From NCBI GenBank assembly GCA_963556695.1, contig CAUWAG010000019.1, forward strand, positions 124,001 through 188,000: 64,000 nucleotides of DNA, in the 5' to 3' direction. Below are positions 54,004 through 64,000 of this stretch, piece by piece (position 1 is the stretch's first letter; each line of letters opens with the position of its first letter). The notes beneath the pieces are model-generated. The model had not been told where the DNA came from. It did no database searches and saw nothing but the letters and a program-made list of their open reading frames with translations. Source of the stretch: Anthostomella pinea (Eukaryota; Ascomycota; Sordariomycetes; Xylariales; Xylariaceae). The translations under genes were made by a program, and so were the position numbers.

Positions 54004-57000
54004 TTGTCCAGATGCTGGCGGTCGGCGATGATGGCCATGCGAAAATGTGCGGCGGCCGACGTGCCTGCCCGATGTATGAACTAATACAGGTACATAGCCT
54101 AATACACAGTCATCATAATACTCCAGGAAATGTTTCATGAATCGTGATGTGACTTCTCGCAACTATCTATCTTCCCAACCATCATCGTGGCCGCCTGCGG
54201 TACAGAACGTTGAGTACGATGATGGCAGTTGTAATATCATCGCTATCGTTGCACAGTATCATGACACTTCAGGCAGTGCTCATGGATCTGGAAGATACTC
54301 ACAGTAAAGCCGACTTCAAAGTACGATGGTCACGGAAACAAGAGCTGTTCATTTTACCTCGCGCCTCGATGAACGAGCCATGCGGCATATCTGCCCTGGT
54401 GAACTCGGTAAAGGTCTTTCCATCCACAGTAACCGAAATACTACGTGTTCACCTTCTTATCACACACAATAGTCAAGACGACACCGTCATCCTCATCCGT
54501 AGCACCAGGCCGTCAGACGGAAACCGGCTCGCATGGACAGACCTCCCCATTCTCAGGCTGCCATGTGACAACGGGACTAGTTTCCCAATCTGTCGGTCTT
54601 GCACGGACTTCCGAGAAGAACGCCGCCTGCACTACCTTAAAGCCCGTTCCCAAGCCGGCCAATCGGCACCTCTCTCCCGGGCGGTGAGCTTTGCGATGCA
54701 TTCAGTCAAGCCCGGGCCGCGGATACGATGATTGGCAATATGTATCCCGGGGGTGATGTTGGCATGCAAGCATGCAGGCATTTGTAACATGACTCCAACA
54801 CGTCGACGGTATGGGAAACGGTACCTAGGTATTCTATGGCATTTCATACTATGGACCTTGACTCTGTTTTTAGCAACGCCGAGCCCACGATCTAGGCAGT
54901 CGGATTATACGGCGGGCGCAGCTAATGATCAAGGTTTCAGCTGGGTGATTCCGGTAGTCGGGCAACTGGGATTTAGCAGATGGCTTAGGTTGTTGACGTC
55001 AGTTGCTTCCAAGGGGTAGTGTAGTCAACTAACAATACTGCGAATTATGACCACCCATCGGGAGACAGGAGGCTTCTCCGACACGGCCCGAACGAGACGC
55101 AGCTCACATGAGAAAATCAAGCAAGAGGGATGACGGCCAAGCATGTCTTGTGTATTCATCCCTATTGGCTGTTTCGAAGGTGTCGGACAGTCGATCAACT
55201 CTGTCGGTTCCTTGCACTCCTCGGCCCTCGCCCCTGAATAGTTGAACCCACACAACCAAGCAGACTCCACGCCATTTCGCCGCCCTCTGGTATCCCATAA
55301 TTACAATCTTGCTGATGTTGATCTCCACCTGCGTTCCGGGCCTGAGGTACTGCGGTGGGCTCAATCCAGGGACCTCGTATTCGAATGCCATCGAGGAGAC
55401 GTTGTCATCTTACACATATCCATAATCAGGGCTAAGGCCAGCAGCCAGCTCTTCGCAGGGCCGACTCCTTTCCTTCCATCTGTATATGCCATCACAGTAG
55501 TGATTGATGACAACATCCTTAAATTGCGGTAAATGAGCGATGAGAAACATGAGGTGGCTGTCCGTACGGGTGCTCCGGTATCTTGATGGAGTCCGAACTA
55601 CATAAAGGGTCTCAATACCAGCTGGGATCGACTGCCTGGAATAGAATATAGACCGCCCTATACGCGGCCGTACCTGATGGTGTTCATGGTGAATTTGGTC
55701 ACGATCCCAAGGTCGTTCCCTCCTCCCTTTAAGGACCGGCACAGTTCTGTATGCTGTTGACTGTCGACCTCAACGGTGCGACCGTCAGTCGCCAAGGGCG
55801 ATCTTGAAGGACATGATACGGCATGGTCACAAGCAAAGCCCCATCAATCTAGCGGTGAAGAAAGTGTTATTGCCGTCCCCTAACAAAAGCCCTGCCTGCT
55901 ATGCTGACTTGACCCTCACCGTTACCGTCACCGCCATCGGCCACCTGCTTGTATATCGACATGTCGTACTCATCGCTACCTACCTAGAGGATTATTCCTC
56001 CAAAGAGGTCGGGGAAACGGAAAAGCCGTCCCTGAATATAGATCCCGAGGTAGGTAGTTGAACGGGTTGTTCATACTTCACCACGCGGCCATGCTTATGA
56101 AGCTCGGTATAAATATGAACCCGTTGAGCGCCGGGCCCGATGCAGGCCGGCATCAGAGGTGGTGAGGTCGACGAACCACAAGTCGATCGTGACACCACCT
56201 TCGATGTTGTTGGCATTGGCCTTCATCGCTGTCAAAACCTCCGCTGTCGACCACGGACAGACGAAACAGGCGGGCTTAACCTTCGCGCTGTGGGACCAAT
56301 ACAAACCTCCCTTGCGTCGTAGTCCGGGGTCGCCTTTTATGAGAAGCCGCAACAGTAGGACGGCTTTCTCAAGGTGCTGGGCTCTTTTCGCACAGAAAAA
56401 TGGAAGACACATATCACATGGGGCTGCGTGCTTAGGTAAACGAGTGACTTTGTACTAGCTAGCTAGAAGCTGTACTCGAGGTGAATGCAACGAGGCGACG
56501 CGATCATCGCAAGCAATCTGCAGAGAACATTTCCGAAGTCCATCTCCCTTCTCATGAGCTCGGCACAGCAGAGTAACCTGCATATGGTGCATGAGCTATG
56601 GGCGTAGCGACGGCATGGGGAACAGGGCAAACTCGTATCAGCAAGGTCATCGACGAACGGGTACCGAGAAAAAATATTCCCCAGCTTCACCACCGCTATG
56701 GTCGGGCGGACCTCTTGCTTCCGACCGGCTATAGTTTCCGCGTACGCTAGTCTCAGCCGAATCGGCGTCGAAGCCATCGGCTCACTACGTAGGCCTGACT
56801 TGTAGCGTCTGGCGTCCCCATTACATCCGTCTGTAATCGACAGACTCGTGTGATCAGAGAGCAGAGTAGCACTCCTGCCAACAGGACTGTTGGTTTTACT
56901 CAGGAGATCGCCGGGACTCTGTGGTAAGGCTCATGTGTATGATGTGTGATGCATTCCCAATAAACGAGCTGCTGATATCAGGTCCTAAGGCGGTGAAAGA

Positions 57001-57042
57001 GTCAACGTGTTAGCTTCATCCTTGGTGAAAACGGATGCTTCT
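54004..57042. other. Gene-poor 3-kb interval
   Basis: About 3 kb between the pseudogene and UPF2. Open frames of 100-170 codons exist on both strands but show no family motifs or consistent splice structure. No repeat, tRNA or AT-rich RIP block is visible. Confidence 0.4.
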
Positions 57043-60000
57043 TCAGCGTCTCGTACGGCTTCGTTGACCCCATCGGCGGGATCGAGACGCTGCAGAAGGC
57101 ACAGGACGCTTGTCCTTGGTGCTTTCCTCTTCTTGGTCCTGCGAACGCGTGTTTTCGTCGCACGCGCCGCCCGGAGACAGAGCGCTTGACTCTGGCCCCT
57201 TTTGTGGGGCATTGTTGTTCTTGCGGGTCTTGTCATACCAGTCAACATCGCTAAGTTGGAGTCTGCGAACCCGCTGTCCGCCACGTTCTTTTGGTTTCTC
57301 GAGGCGGTTGGGGTGATAGGCGGGCGGCTTCTCGTGACCTGGATTTTTGGCGGTGTGAATATTTGTGTTGGGGGTTAGGGTTGTCAGGAGGGTATCACCA
57401 TCTGGTTCTTCGCTCTCACGAAGGTCGTAGTTGAGGACCAAGTTTTTGATCCGCTGCTGCTCCTCTCGTTCTGCTTGCTGTTGGGTTTTCATAGCCACTG
57501 CAAAGGTGGAGTCGGAAGGCATTGCCACAGTGCGAGTCTGTAGGAGTCAGTGCTTGCGTCGACTGGTCGTAGAGGGTTTCTTACCTGTTGCCGGTTGCCC
57601 TTCTTTGTCAAGAGGGAGAATGCCATGGTGTTTGGGGTCCCCTCGGCCTTCTTTTCTTCAGGTTCCGTACCCGTAGGGATCTCGCGGGTCTTCCCTCGAA
57701 CAGGTAGGGGAACATCGAACAACGGCTTGCGGTCGAATTTTCGGGATTCTAAGCTCTCAGCCATCATTTTCGCATACTCACGCTCGAACTCTGCTTCAGC
57801 CTCTGGATCAAGCTTCTCTGCCTCTCTGGTGACAATGATCGCCTCTTCTTCAGATTCAGAATTTCCGTGGGATTGAGGGTTGTCGAGCTCCTGTCACGGC
57901 GAATTATGGTTAGAATAGCTCACCAGAGGTAGGGAATCTGCATGGTAACATACTTCGTCATCGTCCGCAAGCTCTGAATCCTCATCACCATCGGCCTCAG
58001 GAAGGACGAGATCGCCATCACCTTCTGCGCCTTCGTCGTCGGAAGATGAACTGCTGGAAGCATCATCATGGTCTGCGCTTCTATCCAGTCCTGCGTTCTT
58101 CTGGTCCTGAGCTATCGCAAGTTGGAATGCCTTTGAGGCCTCTTCTAAATTGGTGGCTAGTTTCCATTGCGGTCTTGTGAGGGAGAAGGTGTCTTGGACG
58201 ATGAATTCGATGTCCATAGGCAGGGGTGGCTTGGTGTATATGTAATACTATGAATAGATCAGCAAGTGCTTCTGCCAAGGAGGAGATTGAGCAAACCTGG
58301 AGGAAGGAAAGGAAGTAGTCAAGCTTCTTGCCCGCTGCTCCTCGGTTGAAGAACATGCCACAAGTATCAAGTATTGTAGCGACGAGACGAATGCGGAAGT
58401 AGTCGTCAGGCAGATCGAAGGCATTGATACGACCAGGGATTGGAGGGCCACCTAGGTCCGTTAGTAAGAATACACTACCGAGAAGTCCGTGCAGGGTGAC
58501 ATACTATGGCCGAACGTCGTGATTTTGTACATGACCTCAAAGACCACAGGATGCTCAATCATCCGGTAGTTGTACAGCTCGCCAATGTACTTGACCTCCG
58601 CAAGACGTCTTTGGTTGAACTTGAAATCGTTCTGCTCCAGTCCAAATACCACGTTATCAACAACAGTCTCGATGACTTTGACGGCAAAGTCGGGGTGGTA
58701 ACGATAAATGGCGCTCAGGAGGATCGCGAGAATGTGAACACTGCCGTACTTGACCTTGGCAGGCCTCGAGAAGATCTTGGCGAGTATTGCTACCACCTGT
58801 TGTATACATTAGCAAGTAGTCCGCCAAGTCCCGTTCCTGATTATGCTCACCTCAGGCTCCTCCCAGTGGAGTCGTCGAATCTGCTTGAGAATCTTGGTGT
58901 AGTTGCGCTTCGTCAAATCCACGTAGATGAGCTTCCGAATGAACAGTTCGGTAGGCGTGCGCTCCTTCTGTTGAATGGAGGCTCTTTCGGGTGGGTCCAC
59001 GTAGTATATTGCATTCTCGATGAGCATACGCTCCTGCTGGCCGATATGCTGCACTGATTTCTTGCGGTGGAGCGTCTCCAAAAAAGTAACCATACGGGGA
59101 GAAGTATCGGTGTTGCGTAGGAGGTATCTTCCACAGTTCTCAAGGAGATTGCAGATAATCTCAATGTTCATTCTGGAGAAATCGTCCAAGCTGACCTTCA
59201 AGCAATGAAAGACGACGTGCTCGGGCACAATGCCGAACTTGGTCAATTCAGCAAGATATCGAATATTGCTTAGTCGGACCTGTCCCAGGAAGTCCTTCTC
59301 CTTGCGGCGCTGAAGACTGCGGAATTCGGTATCGAGATACTCGACGACACCTTTGGGTACGTCTGGCATGTATCTTCCCAGAGTGGCTACGAGGCGTGAC
59401 CAGAATGGCAACAGATCCGTACGTCCCTTGGGGACCTCGGTCAGACCTTTGATAAGCCGGTTCCGGGATGCCTTGGAATTCAAGAAGCAGAAGTCGATGG
59501 CTGCTTGATCTACCACATCCTTGTGCGTGAGCTCCGGGAGCCTTGTCAAGAGAACGTCGACTTGCGCACCAATCGTCTTGTTGGCGATAGCTATAGATTG
59601 GTCGTCGGTTGCTTCCGGAGGTTTGGCGACTTCTGAAGGCTCAGCGCTGTCAGCTTTCTTGCCAACTTGCTCATCAGGGTCAATTTTCTTCTTCTTGCCG
59701 TCCTCGAGAAGTATGCCAGGAACTTTCCCCTTCAAATCTACCAGATTTTCGTAGAAGCGACGCTCATCATCATCTTCCCAGATGCCAGCGCCTTCGCTCT
59801 GTCCCCGTAGATATTCTCCCGTCTTGACAAGGCCGATGGAGCCATTCGTATTCGCAAAGCCGTCACCAGCCTCCTTCAGGTCTGGCATCTCCGCCCCGAT
59901 CGCATCGGCTACCACCTGCGCATTGCTGGCTAGACGCTCCTGAGCCTTCAGCTGCCGTTCGAAATTGGCTTGGCGATCCTCGAACACTTCTCCAGACTTT

Positions 60001-60969
60001 ACGTAGGCTTCCGAGTTTCGACCCTTTTGTGCGACAATGCTCTTCTGGTCTCTCAGAAGGTGACTCTTGACGTCTTCAAAATATCGTTTGAAGATGTTCT
60101 TGAACCGCTCTTGCATCTCGGGACTTGCGAAAGGAGCGTCGACCAGGGTGCCGTTACTTTCGTCTCGGCCTTCGGTAGACTTCGTAGCGCCATCTTCCCC
60201 GACAGCTTTGCGGCCCTCAGAGCCAGCAGACTTGACACCTAAGATATCCCAGCTGAATGACTTGACGAAGATGACCAAAAGCGGCAGGTTGACGTGCTCC
60301 CGGTCGTGTCCTAGCAGATCCTTGAGAACCTCAAGGGGGAAGGGTTCAGCACCGCCGCCCTTTGTAGAGCTAGCCGACTTGATCTTGAGCTCCGCATTCT
60401 TTCCGTTGACACCACGTGTAGCATCGTCCGGTCTCACATCGTCCAAGGTCCTCAGTATACCCACGAGCCACAGCTCGGTGATGACTCGCAGCAGAGCTCG
60501 CTGTCGAACTAGGCGTTCCTTCTCTTCCTTCTCGCGGACTTCCGGCGCCAGTGTCTTGAGCAGGCTTTTGTCTGGTGTGGCCATGCCCTTCCCAAGCAGC
60601 CATCCTAGATACTCGGTAAAGTCGGCTGGGCCGAACCGCTGGTGCAAAGCGCTGACTATCTCGACGGCGGCGTCGATCTCTCCTTGTGTCTTGAGCTTGC
60701 ACAGTCCCTCATAGCAGGCCGAGATGATTTCGGACAGATATTTGGTAAGACTCAGGGTTCGTATTTCTTGTAGGAAGGTGTCCCGAGTCGCGGAGGTTAC
60801 GGCGGTGCGCAATCGCTTGATGAAGGCGGTATTCTTCTTGAGCGAAGAGTCTAGGGAAGAACCGACGGGGAACACATCTGGCTTGCTGTCAATGATGTGC
60901 CATGATAGACTATATCTTTGCGCCAGGCTTACCTGGTTCTCCGTTCCATGCTCGCTGGTTGAGAGACAT
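57043..60969 (-). CDS. upf2: Nonsense-mediated mRNA decay factor UPF2
   Basis: Seven exons: 60969-60933, 60877-58851, 58796-58505, 58451-58297, 58247-57954, 57891-57585 and 57537-57043, about 1200 residues. UPF2 bridges UPF1 and UPF3 in cytoplasmic mRNA surveillance. The MIF4G-1 region opens the protein (LDSSLKKNTAFIKRLRTAVT, then ISACYEGLCKLK). MIF4G-2 contains DQAAIDFCFLNSKASRNRLI and EHVVFHCLKVSLDDFSRMNI. MIF4G-3 contains KYGSVHILAILLSAIYRYHP and DTCGMFFNRGAAGKKLDYFL. An acidic stretch (SSSSSSDDEGAEGDGD) and the UPF1-binding end (YAKMMAESLESRKFDRKPLF then DVPLP) follow. Exon 6 starts in frame as ELDNPQSHGNSESEEEA, but the downstream frame (IIVTREAEKLDPEAEAEFER) is offset by one base: GAGGCGGATC near 57838-57845 has one base too many. 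A later AAG acceptor near 57853 would restore frame, but the canonical CTAAC...CAG favours a real or sequencing frameshift. The start MSLNQRAW is the first usable ATG. Confidence 0.88.
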
Positions 60970-63401
60970 CAGCTCGCCTAGGATACTGTAAGCGGGCCGA
61001 CTGGGGTGCAGCGCGTCATGATACAAACGCACGTTTCCGTGAGCGGTCCATATTGGACAGCTCCTTGAATAAGAAAAGACCGGTCGCAATCAATTGCTAC
61101 ATTCGCAAAGGTAGACGGCCGCTGCTAAGGGATAAAGCGCCCCAAGTAGTGGGAGTGATACGGCGTATCAGCCTCGTTCGGCATCGGTGGAGAGGTGGAG
61201 GAGACTCTGCCCTGAATGGAGACACCAGGCAGGGCGGCAGGGTGGTCGAGACGGGGATTTGGCGATCGTGGTTGTGGTCGTAGTTGGGGTACCTCAAGCG
61301 AGTTTGCGGGAGGATCGAGTCGGTGGTGACTGAATGCGGGTTTTCCCCGAGTCCACTCGTGACACTCTGGCGCAAAGAAATGGCCGAACGGAGAGATGAG
61401 AGCTAATCAACAGCGTCGAGACAGATGAGGGTACAAAGTACGCCGGCAGGACGGTAGATCTGGCAGTGTCTGGTTTCTGGATCTGGTGGAAGTTACAGAG
61501 AGCCCAAGGTGGACCTCGGGAGAGAAATTTGGGGTTGTCAGTGAGGTCAATCCACTGAGTACAGGTGCCAGGTGCTGAATGCAGGCGCCTGGGCACGACT
61601 ACGGTACCTATTGGAAGGCTGTGGCGGGGTCGATGCCCACCTGCAGTGGCTGAATGGATGCTGGCGGGGGTGGTTTCTGGTTCATCAGCCTTGCAGCACA
61701 GGCGTGCGTCGCTTGATGGTAGTATGGTCCAGGTCCCACTGTATCCTTTGGATTTACAACGCGCAGCTGGAGACTGGGACATGATGCATCTTTTCGATTT
61801 GAGGTGTTGGACTTCAAGGTTCTCACTTTCACATACGGCTTAAACCACCTGCATTTTCAATCTGGCCAGTACATGCGAGGTTTCGCTGCCCTATTCTGTC
61901 ACATGCTACTACCTATCATGGACCTTGGAGGAATTGACCTCTGGGAACACGCTTGCTCGAAACTCTCGGATTGTTTTCGCAACGAAGCTGATGGGACTGG
62001 ACAGAAGGTGTCCTATTGAAGACCTCTGTCTGGGTACATCACATCCATGCCGTTTCTGGCTGCGTCTCGAGACCCTTATTAAGAAGTTATGGCAGTTGGG
62101 GACACCCAGACAGCCTGAAGCTCTTGGCTGAACATGGTCTTCGCGGCCATTCGCGACCACACCAGGCAACGCCAGCTGATCATCATGGAACAGTGTATTC
62201 AACTCCTTCGGACAACAACGTTTGTTTTGAAACCTTACAACACAGAACATGCTTCAAGCAGCGTGTTGTAAGTTCGACCCCATCTACATTTACCTTCGAT
62301 CAGACTTGGGACGAAAGAAAGGAGGAACACCTCATGACCGAGCCGAACTACTTGATCGAATAGCAAGCTGTCACGGTACGGAAACGGTTGTGAGGAGGTG
62401 AGGTGAGTAGATACCTCGATAAACAACATCCACCGAAAGAAGGTGTTGCTCAAAGTTCTGCGAGATGCTCTCAAAAACATTCAAGGGGCCAGCGAAGTTT
62501 CGCGCTCATCCTGTCATGAGTGGATCATAAGTTTAATGGACGCCAATTTCTCCATTCCTACTTTTACTACTGGGTGGCTGACCCTGAGGATATATATACA
62601 TATATATGGGCCGCGGACACCACAGGCTTACCTAACTCACCGGTGTATCGGTCCGTTGAGTGCTAGCCGATTCACACATCTCCGCCGAGACTCGACTTCT
62701 CGTCCTTATCAGGAGTCATGATTCGCTGCATCGCCGACCTTACCAACCGACTTTCATGGCGTCTGATAAGGCCAGAAAGAGTCCCACGCAGACATGGCAG
62801 ACAGGAGAAGAGCATGTCCGCGGGGAAGACTACTGATCTACACACGTCGTCAAATTACAATGGCTTCTGAGCTCGTCTTGGTGAGGCTCCCCTGAAGCGG
62901 CGTGGCACATCGCCGAGGGGGAAGTCCAACTGTATTGTCATATCATTGGTATACGGGCTGTTATCGCGGGCTCCGGCCAACGAGAGCTTTGGGCCATTTT
63001 CCTGCATAGCGACGCAGTGCTACACCATACCAGGCCGAATTACCTCTTGCAGGAGGTCGATGGAAGGCTGGCGATCTGGTGGACCTGGGGTTTGGATCTC
63101 CGATCACCCACTCACTCATTGAGCCATATCTAGAATCTTGACGGCAGCCATGTGTGTTTGAACCCTCGATCGGTTTCTTCTCTCTTTTTGCCCATGCGAA
63201 AACGTTTCAAACAGCTTGTTGGCTGTCCTGTCTGCCCCGGACTCTCACCTATCGAATTGCTTACCCTTCTTTGAGGCATAATCCGCCTCTCCATTCTACT
63301 CTTGCTCGCGTGTATTCTTGCATATAAGCGGTACACCAGCAACTGCTCATTGAAGTCCTTATCTGATTTGCGCCTTTTCTGTTACTCCTCTCACCTACAG
63401 C
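60970..63401. other. Intergenic, divergent UPF2 and nitrate reductase promoters
   Basis: About 2.4 kb. No convincing gene: frames such as 61294-61782 minus and 62016-62363 plus lack family signatures. The right 650 bases contain GATA cores and a TATA-like CATATAAG (63321-63328) ahead of nitrate reductase. Confidence 0.45.
62765..63363. promoter_or_regulatory. Candidate nitrogen-control region of nitrate reductase
   Basis: GATAAG lies at 62765-62770 and TATC cores at 62941, 62962, 63127, 63250 and 63360 (the last in TTATCTG, 39 bases before the ATG). These are sites of the type bound by AreA/NIT2 GATA factors. TCCGCGGG at 62817-62824 differs by one base from the NIT4/NirA-type palindrome. The GATA density is only slightly above chance, so this is a suggestion based on what is known of fungal nitrate reductase control. 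Confidence 0.3.
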
Positions 63402-64000
63402 ATGGAGGTCTCAAGTCCGTCTGACAGTCTCCAAAAGGGCCCTCACACATCGTCAAATCCCCAATTGCCGCCCAGCCCGCCTGATTCAACCAAGGTCTCC
63501 AGCGCTTCGAGTAGGAGAAACAGTAATTCGGAGATTGCCGAGTCACCGTGCCATGTCGACAGGTCAGGCAACAAGGCATCACGGTGTTATCCACTCCCGC
63601 CGAGGTGCAAACCCGACAACAAGGTACTCGCGGAGGACCTGAAGACTCCTGACAACCATGTCGTTCGGGACCCCCGGCTAATACGACTGACGGGGATACA
63701 TCCATTCAATGTCGAGGCGCCTTTGAGCGAGCTTTTCGACGAGGGGTTCTTGACAAGTAAAGATCTTCACTATGTCCGGAATCACGGGCTGGTACCCAAG
63801 GTCGAAGACACCGAGATCATGGACTGGGAGTACACAATAGAGGGGGAGGTCGAGAATCCTATACGGATGAATTTGGAACAGCTCATCAAGGATTACGAAC
63901 AGATCACCTACCCTGTCACACTCGTTTGCGCGGGCAATCGGCGGAAAGAGCAGAACGTCGTCAGGAAGACGAAGGGGTTCTCATGGGGACCAGCAGGCCT
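63402..64000 (+). CDS. niaD: Nitrate reductase (NADPH), N-terminal part
   Basis: The frame runs open from ATG 63402 to the window edge (199 codons and two bases), so the gene is cut by the window. After a Ser/Pro-rich N-terminal extension of ~85 residues the Mo-cofactor (sulfite-oxidase-fold) domain begins: RDPRLIRLTGIHPFNVEAPL, SELFDEGFLTSKDLHYVRNH with GLVP, DWEYTIEGEVENPIRMNLEQ, then PVTLVCAGNRRKEQNVVRKT with KGFSWGPAG. The CAGNRR motif is diagnostic, and its cysteine is the molybdenum ligand. Cytochrome b5 and FAD/NADPH domains should follow beyond the window. The enzyme reduces nitrate to nitrite in the cytosol. Confidence 0.9.
   Translation, partial: MEVSSPSDSLQKGPHTSSNPQLPPSPPDSTKVSSASSRRNSNSEIAESPCHVDRSGNKASRCYPLPPRCKPDNKVLAEDLKTPDNHVVRDPRLIRLTGIHPFNVEAPLSELFDEGFLTSKDLHYVRNHGLVPKVEDTEIMDWEYTIEGEVENPIRMNLEQLIKDYEQITYPVTLVCAGNRRKEQNVVRKTKGFSWGPAG

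Noticed and set aside
1..64000. CRISPR array, bacterial operon or prophage
   Set aside because: No regularly spaced short repeats or bacterial signals; spliced genes and fungal families show eukaryotic DNA.

Overview
The window is genomic DNA of a filamentous ascomycete, most likely a Sordariomycete. The evidence is short spliceosomal introns (about 45-150 nt, GTAAGT/GTATGT donors, CTAAC-type branch sites, YAG acceptors), fungal single-copy genes (UPF2, Rrn11, Gvp36-type BAR protein, a fungal twin-PAS protein, the complex I 29.9 kDa subunit, nitrate reductase) and C-to-T decay in CpA context, as left by repeat-induced point mutation (RIP), in repeats and broken genes. No species can be named from sequence alone.

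Layout. 0-4 kb: a small secreted cysteine-rich protein and a GT90 (CAP10-like) glycosyltransferase. 4.5-5.9 kb: a decayed copia-type gag fragment and two nearly identical 212-bp LTRs in opposite orientation around an AT-rich spacer. 6.4-9.4 kb: a MYND zinc-finger gene split by a tRNA-derived SINE with a 15-bp target duplication, then a broken F-box gene. 10.2-10.8 kb: a 534-bp terminal-inverted-repeat element built of ~135-bp tandem repeats. 11.9-15.6 kb: two tandem paralogous F-box/ankyrin genes. 17.9-20 kb: a ten-exon EED homologue (PRC2 WD40 subunit). 20-24.9 kb: no convincing gene. 24.9-32.6 kb: PAS-domain protein, YIPF6/Yip4-type membrane protein and Rrn11 with a 26-residue polyglutamine tract. 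33-36.4 kb: Ty3/gypsy debris and a ~2-kb unit bounded by inverted copies of a 74-bp double palindrome, holding an unrecognised small gene and a further 74-bp copy split by a 445-bp solo LTR. 36.6-48.7 kb: a secreted protein with a cysteine-rich tail, an ankyrin protein, the complex I subunit, a five-TM protein, the BAR protein and an orphan coiled-coil/TM protein. 51-54 kb: a glucooligosaccharide-oxidase-like flavoenzyme and a nonsense-riddled secreted-protein pseudogene. 57-61 kb: UPF2, with an apparent 1-nt frame break. 63.4 kb to the edge: the start of nitrate reductase.

There is no biosynthetic cluster. The genes are a mix of housekeeping functions (chromatin, Pol I transcription, mRNA decay, vesicle traffic, respiration) and accessory islands rich in repeats and decayed genes. 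The most notable material is the mobile DNA: the SINE that may be removable by splicing, the exactly 74-bp palindromic repeat family with paired 10-mers, and the TIR element with tandem repeats. All exon coordinates were derived by hand from splice signals and reading frame; no database search was possible.
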